A DNA stretch of 64,000 nucleotides from Chionis minor (taxonomy: Eukaryota; Chordata; Aves; Charadriiformes; Chionididae): contig VZSF01008750.1 of the NCBI GenBank assembly GCA_013398295.1, positions 1,139 through 65,138 on the forward strand, in the 5' to 3' direction. Numbering within the stretch: position 1 is the first letter of the stretch; each line of letters starts with the position of its first letter. The notes beneath the pieces are model-generated. The model saw only the letters and a list, made by a program, of their open reading frames with translations, was not told where the DNA came from and searched no databases. Both the position numbers and the translations under genes were made by a program. Positions 24,195 through 36,800 of the stretch are shown here, one piece after another.

Positions 24195-27100
24195 CATTTA
24201 ATTCAAATTAATTTCTAATTAATTCTTAATTTCTTGTTTGAAATTGACCTGGCATTTTTATGGGCTTTCCTGTTCTCATTTGACTAGCTTTCCATTTCTT
24301 AAAAGCCTTCCTTTTTCTTTTGAGGGACTACATTTTCACATGAGCCATGCAGCGGCTCATTTTTGGACTGCTTTGTTTTCTTTTTGAATTGTGGCACAAT
24401 TTTTACCTAGGCTTCTAACACAGTAACTTTTAACAGTCTTTAGGGTGCTTTTAGGTTTCTTGCTTTTCAGGCTGCTCCTTATAAGGTTTTTTTCCTTATG
24501 AATGGTCCTCATTTTTATGTAGTTCCCTGTCCTTAAACTGAAAATTTGTGTACTGAATTTATTTAGCTTGCTCTCTCCCACTGTAATTTTGATTATATTG
24601 TGGCTACAGCTCTCCTACTATTATTTCTTCAGTGATGTGTTGTGTACATTCAAGAACAAATCCAGAAGGGCATCTTTTCACTGCTTTCTGCAATATTGTT
24701 TTATATTCACCTTCTTATAACTTGACCAAATGTTAAGTGATTGAGCTGAGATTTTCCATGTCAGATGACTGCCTCGTTGACAGCCCTTTCTGAGAAGGAG
24801 ACTTGCAAAATATATATTACAAAATAGGTTTTTTTTTGAAATATTCTATATCCCCAGGCTCTGGAACAGAAAATTATTATTTGCAAGGGAGAACTCTTAG
24901 AACTTAAACACCTAAACCCTCAGAAAATTCCAACCTCATTGCATGCTTGAACTTAGAGGGCTGACCAGAAAACTCATACTATGGAGTGTATGATCACAGT
25001 GCAGCTCCAACACCCGTGGCAGATCAAAGGGACATTCTTTATAATGGCCACTCTCAGCTTGCTGGACACCAGGAGCGAAAACAGGGTCCCAGTCACATCA
25101 GTGACTTGTAGGAATCCATTCAGTAGAGGAGAGAAATCTGTGTAATTAAAACACAGAACAAAAACTACATCCAAAGAAAGATCGGGAATGGATTGGGAGA
25201 AAGAAGCCTGGGTGTGGAAAGCAAGTGAGTGAATGTTAAGGGGTAGACTCTGAAAGGAAACCCAAAAGACAAACTAGGTCTGATTGATAAAGAGACTGGG
25301 ATTAGGATGAGAAGCCTCAGGAGTTAAGGTTAAGCAAAAAGAATAGGAAAGGAGGCCAGGAATGGAAAAATGACAAGGTTGGGACAAGGACAATTTACAG
25401 AAGGTGAGACAAGCAGAGGTTAAAGTTTGTTAAAGATAGGCAAGAGTTTGTATGCTGCTGACCACTGCCCAGAGTTGAACTTGAGTTTCCACTGGTTTCC
25501 ACTGAAATATCAGTGTTCATTTGCTGCATCCCACTGCAAAAAATAACAATCATAAAATTGAAGATTATCATAAGGCATATATGCCCAAGAGACTGAGATA
25601 AGGTTGTATTGCAGCATTGGTACTGGAACTTCATAAATCCTGAAGGCTTAATTCCAGAATCTAATTGAACATGCTTTCTGTGCGTTGCAGAAGGCGAAGC
25701 CGAGGAAGGGTGAGGTTGTACTGCTCCACCTACTGAAATGAGCCAGGCAAAGCTGGTGATAAAAGACCAGCTCTGGTATGGTCACTCTTGAGCAATCTGC
25801 CATTTGAAGAACTGGGCTGCACCTACTCTGAAAGGGTCACTCCCAGTTTGGAAGGGAAGTAAAAATTTTAAGAAACCATTAGGCTTCTTGTAAAAGTTGC
25901 CGCATAACTAGTGGACTTCAAGAAGGAGAGAGGAAAACCCTGTAATTACACCAGTGGGTTGCAATCTTGTTTGGGTTTTTTTCCCCTATCTGTCTTGAGC
26001 CAACTGTTTTCTGCATGCTCACTTTGATTTACTTATCTTTAATTATTAATTTAATTTTCAAATAATTCACTTAATTATTTCAAATAATTTTCAAATAAAA
26101 CTACATTATACATGTAAATTGCCACTTTTCTTCTTCCTTTGGCATGATAAATAAATATCTGTGCAGATATGTCATCTTTAGAGATCTTAAGTAATCTGTT
26201 GGAGGGTTTTCCTTTCTCTTTTTTATTTTTGTATCAGAAATGAAGTGAATTAAAGTGAGAAACCTCCAGAGGTTAGTTACATAATTTTGAGGATTCATAT
26301 ACATGCACATACTATATTTTGTAAGTTATGCTCTAAATACAGCGCAAAGGTCATTCTCAAGTATGTAATGTTTCAGTGATTTATATTTTACTAATATGTA
26401 TAAATTTAAGGCAATGCACGTTAAAATGGGATGCCTCCTTGGTGAAGACTTGAGAGAAATAAAATAGCAGCAATGGTTCTTTGACCTTTTTTCTTATTTA
26501 AAGATTAAATAGGAACTATATTGCTCTTTTGGAAGCCTCTCTACATCTTTCCCAATGGCACAAGAGGTCAGTACAATCACCAGGACCCTGACATCCTTTC
26601 CTCTGTAATGAAAAATCCTTAATGATATGTATAGTTAATAAAATCTAATTGCATAATTCAACTGTAATTTCAGCCATGGTCCTTGTCAGTGTGTCAAACG
26701 CATCTTTCATAATATATGCTTCTATGATACGAGCCCCCCCAACTCTATTCAGCTTCCTCATGAATATGAGTATACACTTTCAAATATTCAGTAATTGTAG
26801 GTTCTTGTCTAAATCCAGCCAAATTTGGCACACTGTAATAAAGTGAAAGGTCATTTCTCAGTTGCTGCTTCTCTGAAGGTGACATTTCTTTGGTCAGGCT
26901 TCCTGACACTGTGTAATTCCTTCTTCTGTTTATTTTACTGCTCTGGTACCTCATTAGCCATTGCAGAAATGGGATTTCTTTGATTGTGGTTTGCACAGAG
27001 GACAGAACATATCGATATGCACTTAAAGAATGTTAAAATGCAGACTATGTAAAAGCCAGTGTTTAGGGACAACCTGTAAATGTAACTTAATCAACCAACA

Positions 27101-27779
27101 GACCATAGCAGCTTCAAAGCACTGAAAATATAAGAACAGAATCAATACTGTGACACAGGATTGTTAGTAGGTTACTTCCATTCTTCTGCAAGGAACATAG
27201 TTGATTTCATCACTCCTAAGCCCTTCTTACTAGAGAGGTACCAAATCTCACCTCAACCATACCTGACAGCCATTTTCGCACCCCCTTGACAACCTTTTCT
27301 AGTTCTACAGAAATAAAGTGAGACCAGAGTCAAACCGTATCTGCCAGCTCTGGCGAAAACTGCCTCAGTCTCCTGTGGATGCAGAAGAAGGAAAACTGGG
27401 TAATTAAATTTTGCTGTCTAGGGACAACTTTGGAGTACCAACCCCAAAACCCCATGGCATGAGCAGTGTTGTCCTCCTGCCCCCCGTGCTGAACTCCTGG
27501 TGCCCTCCTTCGCAGTCTTGAGTTGAAAGACAGGAGGTGACTGTCTGCCACCACAAAGTCCTCACCCCAACAGACAGTCTTCTACCTGGTTTTCTCTGGC
27601 ACAACCTCAGGTGGAGCTAGCCTTAACATAACATCTACATTTCACCTAAATCCACAGTTTAGACTGGAATTGTCCCGTTCTTCTTCACTGGTAAGGCTGA
27701 GCCCTCTTTTCCTTATAACATCCCTTTTTAGTTATTTTCCAAATTATTTTGTCTCCCTTCAGCTTTGGTTTTTTTTAAC

Positions 27780-27970
27780 CGGACCATGCCAAAATTTCTT
27801 AGCCTCTCTTCATAGGCCTCATTTTTCCACTTTTTGTTATTTTTGTTGCTGTCAACGGAACTTCTTCCAACATACTGAAGTCATTTTCAAACCTGGTGCC
27901 CACAACTGATCTAAACCTTGCAAATGAGGCTTGCAGAGGGCTGTCAAATAGAGTAATGACCTTGCTTATC
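27780..27970 (-). mobile_element. Old CR1 3'-region relic
   Basis: 'cttagcctctcttcatagg', then 'atttttgttgctgtc', 'cttccaacatactgaagtc' and 'ctggtgcccacaactga' follow the order of the CR1 3' region in reverse orientation (lower tract of ORF2 and 3' UTR). Many substitutions and small indels mark it as old. The left boundary may lie further left (about 27660), where resemblance is too weak to call. Confidence 0.7.
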
Positions 27971-30079
27971 TCTGTATATAATTAATTATCAAAACTTGTA
28001 CAATACCAGGCTTTTAATGACAACGTCTTCTTTTTAATTCATGGTTAGACTGTGGCACGCATGCAGCATGCAAGACCTATAGTTTGCCTTTGCTTCAGTA
28101 AAATTTTAAAAGCTGAAGAGACAGCAGTAATAGTTGCCTGTGAAAAGTAACGAATCTCAAGGTGCTGGAAATTTGGGCCAGGATTAGACGTCACTATCTG
28201 CTTAGGCAACGTCAAGAAATGAAGCTGGTCAAGGAATATGCAGTTAAGGCAGTAAGGAATAGCCAGGCCAATGCTGTGAAGCAGGAGATGCCTAAATTCT
28301 GCAGAGGAGAGGAGCAAGCAGGCCTGCAGCGAGGCCTCCAGGACAGAAGAACCACAGCCATGGTGGCAGACAGCAAGAGCTGCAGCTGAGAGCTTGGCAC
28401 TCAGAGGTGGTCTGAAAGGCCATGAGGCTGCGGGGGATAGTTGATAGGATCCCTGTGTAAGCAGCCACAAAGTGAATTAATTCAGAAGTTAGGCTGCCCA
28501 CTTCCAACCCAGTCAAATATTTGACTTCTGTTTAGATGCTAGGGGAACTGGGTGCAGCTGGTGTGGGGCTGGCCAGTGCCCAACGGCCATCTCATAGCCT
28601 CCTGCAGGAAAAGGCGTAGTTTTTACACTAGGGGGTGTCTACTTATCAAAAATACTCTTTTTTGGATTTAGCATAAATTTTCATTTCATTTTATTCTCCG
28701 TTTTTTGTCTCAATTTCTTTCCAAGATGTGTCAAACTAACAAAAAAGTATCTTCAGCACTTTCCCTCAATGATTTGCTTTTCTTCTCTTTCTACTCTCAT
28801 CTGTTGCCCCCTGTTAAGCCTCCCACATGTCTAACACTTCATCTCTACATTAATTTCACCTCCTAACGATATGCAAAGTCACGTATAGAGTCTTCAGAGA
28901 AAAACATTGAAAAGGAAAGGGAAGCACAGTGGACGGAGTGGAAGAAAAATCACTATAATTTCCTGTAAACTTTCTGTAAAATGAAAACTTTCTTTTATAT
29001 TTCATATTTGGGCAGGAGGGGTAATTGAAGAAAAAACTGATATCTTCCTTTACTTACACTTGTTTTTATTCAGAAAAGCAGCCTTTTTGTACTGCTCCAG
29101 TGGAGGAAAAAGCTAAAAAAACCAAACAAACAAAACACAGAGCAACGAGGTTAAAAAAACACCTCATGCTTTCATTAGAGAGAAACTCTAAACACAAATT
29201 TTAAAACTAGAAGCTAATAACATGTTATTTTTCAACTTTCAAGTCATATTGAAAATAAAATTAAAAGTTTTGCTCATGCACAACTTTTTCCTTCCAAAAA
29301 GAGCAAGGCAAAAAAACCCCAAAGAAAAAAAGTCAAGACATCTCTTAAATTAGCAGCTGGCAAATTTAAAAAACAAGAAAGTTTACAAAATTTCAGTCTT
29401 TCTTCAGAGAGATTCATTTAGACTTCTTGGGAGGGATACAAAATGTTAAAAACCCCACATTTTGGTGTTAAAACAGAACCACCTGCAGTTTTTTGTTATT
29501 TCCCAGAATAGCTTCCAGTGAAATGGAACTACTAAAGAATTACTGGAGATTTATTTTATACAGGTCTGATTCCTACGTTGCAGGTCAAAGCTGAAGACTA
29601 CTGCATATCACTGCCTTTGAAAGTAAAAGGGGATCTATAAAAATGCACTGTAATTAGAAGACTCAGTTTTACCTGTCTTGACTCGCAGGACGTGTCTATC
29701 ATTGCAGACACCAGTGGAAAGCTCAAATGAGGCAAGCCCTTAGAGACTCTCCTATTGCTTTTTGTGGTTCGTAGTAAGTAAAGGTTAATTGTTATCCTTT
29801 GTATTTCCCAAGAGAGACCAAAGAAATGTAGGGAAGTTCAGGTGTCTGTAAACACAGAAGCGTTTGGAAACCTGTGGCAAAGGTGGTTATTTTGCTAGCC
29901 TTACCCTTTGTGTCCTGTAGTTCTCAGCACTGTCCTTCTGACAACATCCCCTGAAGTATTCATAAAATTATTTCACAGGACGACGGAGTGTCACAAAGGC
30001 TAATTGTCTTGTGCTGCTGCAATGATCCATGGCTGTATACATACAGACAGAATTGTTTCCAGCCAAATGTATACACGCA

Positions 30080-30150
30080 TCTGCAAGTGGAAACAGGGAT
30101 TTGAATTCATAACCTTTAGCTCACAAAATTCAGGTCTTTACCCAGAGAGT
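30080..30150 (-). repeat. MIR-like relic
   Basis: 'ctgcaagtggaaacaggga' and 'tttgaattcataacctttag', followed by 'caggtctttaccca', resemble the reversed MIR 5' portion ('agtggcagagccgggattcgaacccagg...'), whose tRNA-derived B box would lie at 'gatttgaattc'. Confidence 0.45.
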
Positions 30151-30557
30151 TAAAAAAGCAGCTGTAGTCACATAAAAATACTGCTATTCATGAGCATGTT
30201 TACCCTGTTGAGGTAAAGAGTAGCACTGCATTTTCACTTCCACTGAAGTGACATATTTCCCAGGGAAATCTACTTCTGGAAAAATGCCAATGTTCCTTTA
30301 TGGTTTTCTGGGTATCTGTGCCTGGCTACTACTGAGCAGCAGCTACTGGAGTCAGACTGAACTGTCTCATCATTTTTTGTCTCTGTGCCTCAGTTCCTGG
30401 TCTTCTCCTTGTACACCCTATTCTTTTTTTCGCCCATGTTTTGCTTGGCTTGTCTACTAGCCAGAAATACAGTTTACAAGTATATGAAAACTGTTTAAAT
30501 TTAAGTATGAGGTGCACTACTCCCAATACCATTACCGAGATTTAGTCAATAAAGATA

Positions 30558-30604
30558 ACAATTTATAATTGTTATGATATATCGGGCCCTACTAACCCGA
30601 TATA
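30558..30604. repeat. Two adjacent perfect inverted repeats
   Basis: AACAATT-TAT-AATTGTT (30558-30574) is followed within four bases by TATATCGGG (30578-30586), a 9-base loop and CCCGATATA (30596-30604). Both arms are perfect. I know no element with this end. Function unknown. Confidence 0.7.
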
Positions 30605-33061
30605 AGCTTCATTTCTAAGCTTTCTATCTAGTCTAATACTCCAGTCTAAGGAGATCCTTTAGGATTTAAATGTGTATTTAGTAGGATTTTCAATGCTTAT
30701 ATTTTTTTAATTATATAACTAGGGATGTGGATAACATGTTTGCAAAAACCTTCTGAAGGATCATATTGACATACTCAGAAGCAACACTGGTTACCTTCAG
30801 TAACTTTTTCAGAAACCAGGAGAGCTATTTCTACGGGGCAAAAAATATGTAACAAGTGTTTCAAGTGTCCTTTAAAGAACTATTCAAAGCATTTACTCTG
30901 GTTTTAGCACACCTATTTTATGGTCTTGGGGAAAACAGGATTACCATAAAAACACGTTACAGGACTAAATGGCTGCTGTGCAAGGATCCAGATTGCCATC
31001 CCAGGAGCATGACACAAGGTAAAACAAAATCCTATAGCCAGTGCAAGAGAGGTGGTGCCATTTCTTTCATGCTTTCCTCAAGATGGTTAGGGACCTAGTG
31101 GGAAAGAAAAGGATTTAATGTGTCTTTCTATTGTGGAATACTGTGTAGCCAAACCAGAACACAGGTTATGACACTGTAACATGACACAGAGATGTCAGAA
31201 ATGAAACATGAATCTACATCTTGCTAACACTGCTGATATAGATACAGCTGTGCAAGACTAGTGCTAAACAAAAGGAAGATAGAAGAAAATGAGAAAGGTA
31301 AAAATCAGCATAAATACAGACCAAATAGTCAAATACTTTCAATTTAAAAAACTGATTGTGTACTGATTTTTATATTTTTGCAAATACAGAACTACAGTAC
31401 TTTTAAAAGCACTCAAGGAGATGAGTCAGATTCCTACAGTGTTGTTATTCCTATTTTTAATGAAAATACCACAGTGTGAAGTGTTCATATCTTAGTTTTG
31501 CTTTCTCATAGTATAAGTGCAGAATAAAAATAAATAAATTAAATTGTGCTTACTAGCTTTTATTGCCTTTCATTTCTAAATAACCGAAAGCATTTTATAA
31601 ATCAGAAGGGTCAGTAAGACCAGGAACACAGAGACTGTCAGTGTGAAGCCGTTCAGGACAGGAAGCACGAATGCCATAGCCAAGTGATACTGAAATTTAT
31701 GAAGACAGAATTTAATTACATAAAAAAGGCTTGAGGAGGGATAGTACTGCTACTCTTACAAATAATGCCCAAAATGACACCTCTAACAGGACAACCCACT
31801 TGACAGCTAAGACTGCCAGATATTTGTTAACCCTTTTTATTTCTTGTTGCACATGTATATGTTGTGATGATTTACCATTCAAATACAACCCTTTTCCAGC
31901 TTAATGAAATCCAGATTTGTCACAGCACCAAGATGGTACCAGCTCATAAAATATAACTTTGGTTCTTTTTTCTTCAAATACAGGGCAGAAGGCTCTACTT
32001 GTGCCTAACACCAAACACTGTATCCAGTACTGGATCAATTATTTTTCTGAGCTATTTTGTGAATGCAATGCCTATCCTCATTGCATACTGATTTTGGCTC
32101 TTGACTGTCTGTTGTTCACAAGTAATGGTATTGTATAGCTCTTCTATAAACACTGGGAACTGTAGCTAAATACCAGCATAAAGGATGTGATAAAGTTAGA
32201 AATGGGGAGAAGGAGTAGGGGGAAGAAATTGAAAAAAGAAAAAAAATCAATTTTAATAATAGCTTGACAATTACAATTAAATAATCCAAAGCTCAAGCTG
32301 AGCATTTTTGTTACACACTGCATGAATGATGTTTGTACTTTGGAACCTTTAAAATATTTAAGCAGAGAAGAAATGAAATGAACTGCAACTAGTTAAGGTC
32401 ATCCATTTAGGACAAAATTGATAAAATATTAAAATGAAAGAAATAAATTTTCAAACAGAGATACTAAGGCTTCATAGAGATGTATTATTCAAAGCAGAGG
32501 AACATGTGTGACCTCTAGGCTATTACATAATGGAGAAAGGATACGACAGTTCAGATGAGCAGGAACTTTAGGCAGAGACAGAGAGGGAAAACAGATTAAC
32601 CATTCCGTAAGCCAGCGCTTTGCTTCCAGGGTACTGAGGCAGGACCCCTGTATTAAAGCATTACATTCTCAGAGCTAGCTCTTGGACCCCACTATTATAT
32701 CGCACTTAAAAAAAACTTTGGAAGGATCATGGATTTTAACTACAGATTGATTTCGTGGCTAGCTGAGCTCATTCTCAGAGGCTGGCATTTACAGCAGGGG
32801 TGGTCCCAGGCTGCTGAGCTTCAGTGCCATGGCTTCTTCCAAATTGTAACTTTGTCCTTACGCATCTTTTGTAGAACGGCCTGCAGTCAGGACAGCATGG
32901 GCTGGCCAAGGTATACTGCATCATGCCTCTGTTTCTGTGGTCAGCTTTGCTGGCTGACAGCCAACCTTCTCGTTCATCTCTGCCCTATCAGGGCTTGAAG
33001 ATGCCAGCTTACGCTTTGGACATCTTCAAGGAAAGAGGTCCTAAACTCTGGCAATAACTTC

Positions 33062-33121
33062 TTTTTTTTTTTTTTTTTTTGATATAAGGCCAGAACCAGT
33101 ATTTATTATACAAGGTTTATT
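33062..33121 (-). repeat. T19 run preceded (on - strand) by two AATAAA hexamers
   Basis: T19 at 33062-33080. On the - strand this is an A-run with AATAAA at 33107-33102 and 33121-33116, about 22 and 36 nt upstream. That is the arrangement of a polyadenylated 3' end copied into the genome, or of a genuine 3' end beside an A-rich tract. The 81-codon - strand frame upstream (33186-33431) resembles no family I know, and the neighbouring sequence near 33290-33340 looks like old repeat. Confidence 0.4.
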
Positions 33122-33789
33122 ATAAAATGGAGTTTTGCAAGGATCTCAGCTCTCTTGTATCCGAGGTACTTGAGATAAATCTCCCCTAAATAAACAAGTA
33201 TCTGACACGAGAAGTATCTTTAAATCCCAGCAAAAGCTGTGTAAGAGTAGAGACTTTGCTCCTTTGAAAAATTAATTTCCACCTAGCAGAAGGCCCTTGC
33301 CTCCAACTCAGTATTCTGATGCAACTCCATTGCTCTCCTGTTGGCAAAAGGTATTCAATATTCACATGGCCAGCAATGCTGCGCCTCGTGTAAGGTTTTG
33401 AACTGCATGTCAGGGGCCAGGCATCAAGCACTTAGGTAACATAACGCCAAAGCTTCTCCTTGGACATAGATTAGCCTCCCTAGAGGATACCCAAAAGCAT
33501 CTAAAATATTAGGAAAAACAAGTGTCACTGACAATCATTCATGATCTTAAGTCCTCTAAACGTTTTTGACCGTCTTCCCATTTTTACTCAGTTGCAATTA
33601 CTCCACGTGAAAAATAAATCTTCGCATTTGCAGAGCAAGCATTTATTTCTAACTCTCAAAGCTCCTTCCAAAACTAAGTATAAACATTATTAGCTTGATT
33701 TTATAGCTGTCCTAAGTGGAGAGTTAGGGACAATTTACAAATGAAGTACTATCAAGGATGTAGACGTGACCTATGATACTAGTTTTGTG

Positions 33790-33872
33790 TTCCTGGCACT
33801 GCAGCAGGCTTCTCTAGTGACCCTTGGCAAGATGTTCAGTTACCTCATTGGAAAACAGGGATAATGGAATGG
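33790..33872 (+). repeat. MIR-like ancient SINE relic
   Basis: 'ctagtgacccttggcaag' followed by 'cagttacctcattggaaaac' and 'agggataatgg' matches the central part of MIR/CORE-SINE repeats (the 'tgaccttgggcaagt...cctcatctgtaaaatggggataat' region) in sense orientation. It is a fragment of about 80 bp and well diverged. Confidence 0.65.
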
Positions 33873-36800
33873 GTCTGACCTTTTGGAAGTGGAATGAACA
33901 CAGTCCTCGTAAGGCCTACAGAGGATGGAGAATTTCAGTGGAAGAATCGGAACATGAGTCCCGGGCCTGGCTCTGTACCTCAGGAACATTTTGGAAGAGA
34001 ATGGCCATTCATTATATCCTAGTGGTCTCTTTAAATTTTCAAAGGTGTTTTTATAAGTTGTGTGTTGGTTTTGTTTAAGAAGGGATCAACAGAGCTCAAA
34101 GCCTCAATAACAAATCGCACCTGTTTTCACCAATTAAGCATAAAAGCACCTATTTATAAAAATAACTACAATTTCTTTAAAAATGTCTTTAACAATCGCT
34201 ACCCTTGCTCTTTATGGATGTTTTACGTTTCAATCTGCAGTGGTATCATTTTCAGGAATCCAAAGAAACAGGAATTGCTTAGGAAAAAAAGTAAACCAGC
34301 AATCATCAGGCTCTTAATCTCACAAAGTATTCCCTCAAATAATGCAAAAGATTTGGTTCACGTTTTAGTTGTCAATATATTTTACCCCAGAAGCTGAAAA
34401 TACGACCAAGTTCCTTTTCCTTATAATTGCCAAAAGGGTCATAGAATACGAAGAACATGACAGAATTTTTCTGTGTATTGAACTAAAAAGGAAGAGTGAA
34501 TTTCTAGTGCGATTGATTAAAAAGCTGTGGCTACAGTTCTAAAAGAATCTTTCTTTCCTTTGAGTCAAAGTGAATTTTTTGTTGACATAACTAGGACTGG
34601 CCATATTGATCAAACCAAAGGTCCATGCCACCAGGTACCTCTCCTCCAGCAGAAGCCAACAGCAAACGCCTAAGGAAGTGAATAAGAAGTGGCAATCACG
34701 CAGTGACACAGCCTTGGTATAGTCCTATAGTTTCTAGTGATCTATGATTCAGGGTTACTCTCTGTGTATTTGAAAGTCCCTGATAGGTTTTCCTCTCATG
34801 AAGTTGTCTGATTATAATTCCAATATATATAAAAAAAGTGAGATTCACAAAATCCTATAGCAATGAGTACCACAGCTTAATTACAGGTTGCATGAAAGAA
34901 ATTCGCATGCTCTTTCTTGATTTCAGCTAAACAATATGTGCTGGCATTCCTCTTCCTGCTAAATCCAGCAGAAAAAAATCCATTGATATCACTGTGTGGG
35001 AGATTGGCCTCAGAACTACCTAGAACAAAACCAATAAATGTGTTTTAATTGAAGCCTCAAAAATCTTTTTCCTCTATTTTCCTCAAAAATCTGCTAAAAG
35101 GGGTTTCTATGGCAAGACTGAAGAAGTGAGCTACCCTTTTCAAATAATGGAGGAAAAAACCTAGAATCAGATAACTTGAAAAACTCACACTAACATTATT
35201 GAAATTTTGCAGAAACAATCTGCTATGCCTTCAGAGCAGAGAGGGAAATTTTGTAGCCAACATAATTTTTAAAACTGAGATAAGTATGTGTGTTGGGGGA
35301 GGGGATAATAGAGCTTTCTATTAATGGAAAGCAGTCCGGCTGCAGCCTGAACTGTGGTGTCTTCCCTCCCCATAATCATGGCATTAATTACTTCATAGGT
35401 CAAATTATGCTTCTGTTTGAAAGAGTTTGGCCGTCTACGTGAATCAGGGCATGCATATTTAGATCTACTGTATCCGCTAGCATGGGCTTTTATTCTTGTT
35501 TGATGCATGCGGGCTACTAATTTAGTTTTTCATTGAAGATGGCTCTCTTTTTTTCTCTCCTGCACAATGGCAGTCTGGTTCCAAAATATATAGAACAAGG
35601 ACACATTAATTGAATCTGAGGGCAAGTATACTTCCTCCTTCGACCATATGGACAGGATTTTTCTTTAAAATAAAAAGGCCAAAAAGTGACTGGAACAATG
35701 CCCAAAGGGGAGAATAAAGACAGACATTTAAAGGTGAGCTCACTAGATTTATAATAGCAGGGGACACTATCATCTTTTCCAGCCAGCTACCCAGTTAGCA
35801 GTAATGCTTATATCACAAGAAAGGCCCAGGAGATTCTTCTTTAGAAAATAATGGATACAGCTATTAATATACTGGGGAAGCTGCAGCAATCCACTTCAGA
35901 TATTGATAATAAATTACATTGTTCAGATATGAGATTACATAATCCAGACAGGCAATCAGAAAAGCATTTTTTGTGTATCAGTGTTATTTAGAAGAGCCGC
36001 TTGGAAAAGTTTTAAGGAGTTCGAGTGCTTCTGTCCAAAAATAATAGCCAAGAGCTCTGAACAAAAATACTCCTAATCATTTAAGCATATGAAGAGCCTG
36101 GAGGAGACAGTAGCTCAGGGCTCACAGGGAAGGTGGAAATAACTTGTGAAATGATTTTGAATGTGTCAGAAGAGGTGGAGAAAACATCAACGTATTGTAA
36201 CACATAGCAGGGTTTCTTCGATCGATGAAAGCCCTTTCACAGTAGGCATTAGTATCTCCTCTAAGACGGCCAGTAGTGACCCAGCAGCCTGCACTAAAAG
36301 CTGCATCAAGCCAAGCAACCTTGGTCTCAGAATTTTTTAAAGGATTAGCTTACTCCCATGTGCAAACAGCTGTAGGAATTTTGTTGTCCGACACTTAAAA
36401 TAAGCAGCACAATGGGGGAACAGGAAACAAGCCTGAAAATCCCAAGATTTCTAACCCTAAACATACTGAAAATATCATGAGCTTGTTTTAGGAATCACCG
36501 TACTTCAGAGCCCTGTGATATTTCAATCATCTGGCTTGTCTGCTGGCGCTGAGATAAATGGATTCAATGTTTTTACATTTTTCACAGTCACAAAGGTTAG
36601 ACATTTGTTTGTTTGTATAATGATAGCAAATATCCTCAGATTACCACAGCTATGGGAGCTGAGAGTTGTAGAAGCCCTTAAAAATCATGACCTTGTGATA
36701 AGGTTATGCGTGGTGCCACAAGTGAACTCCAAAGACATTTCTGTACCCTGTACATTTCTGGAGCTTCTACACAGAAAGAGCTCTTCTTCTGATTTCTGAC

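Larger units (their letters stand above)
22022..24740 (-). mobile_element. Ancient CR1-family LINE, about 2.7 kb, - strand
   Basis: The segment matches, in order, the reverse complement of the long CR1 elements familiar from turtle and bird genomes. From left to right: 'accatctggggtaagacc' near 22040 (element 3' end), 'tgtggaaaccagaactgcac' near 22793, 'atgactccaagatgtctttc' near 22982, 'ctgggggaccttactgct' near 23213, 'ggtcctggtgactcact' near 23850, 'cttcctgcttttggtgtatt' near 24083, and 'atgtagttccctgtccttaa' near 24517. On the - strand the reverse-transcriptase F-A-D-D box is decayed to F-A-G-D at 23133-23122. Divergence is high, no long frame remains, and a younger CR1 is nested at 23356-23433. 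The matching is from memory of the family, not an alignment. Confidence 0.85.
24741..33789. other. Gene desert between the ancient CR1 and the 33.8-kb SINE relic
   Basis: AT-rich, with one CR1 relic (27780), one MIR-like relic (30080), the hairpin pair (30558) and the T19 run (33062). A somewhat GC-richer patch at 28160-28440 is open on both strands (75 and 141 codons) without recognisable domains. No exon could be supported. Confidence 0.55.
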
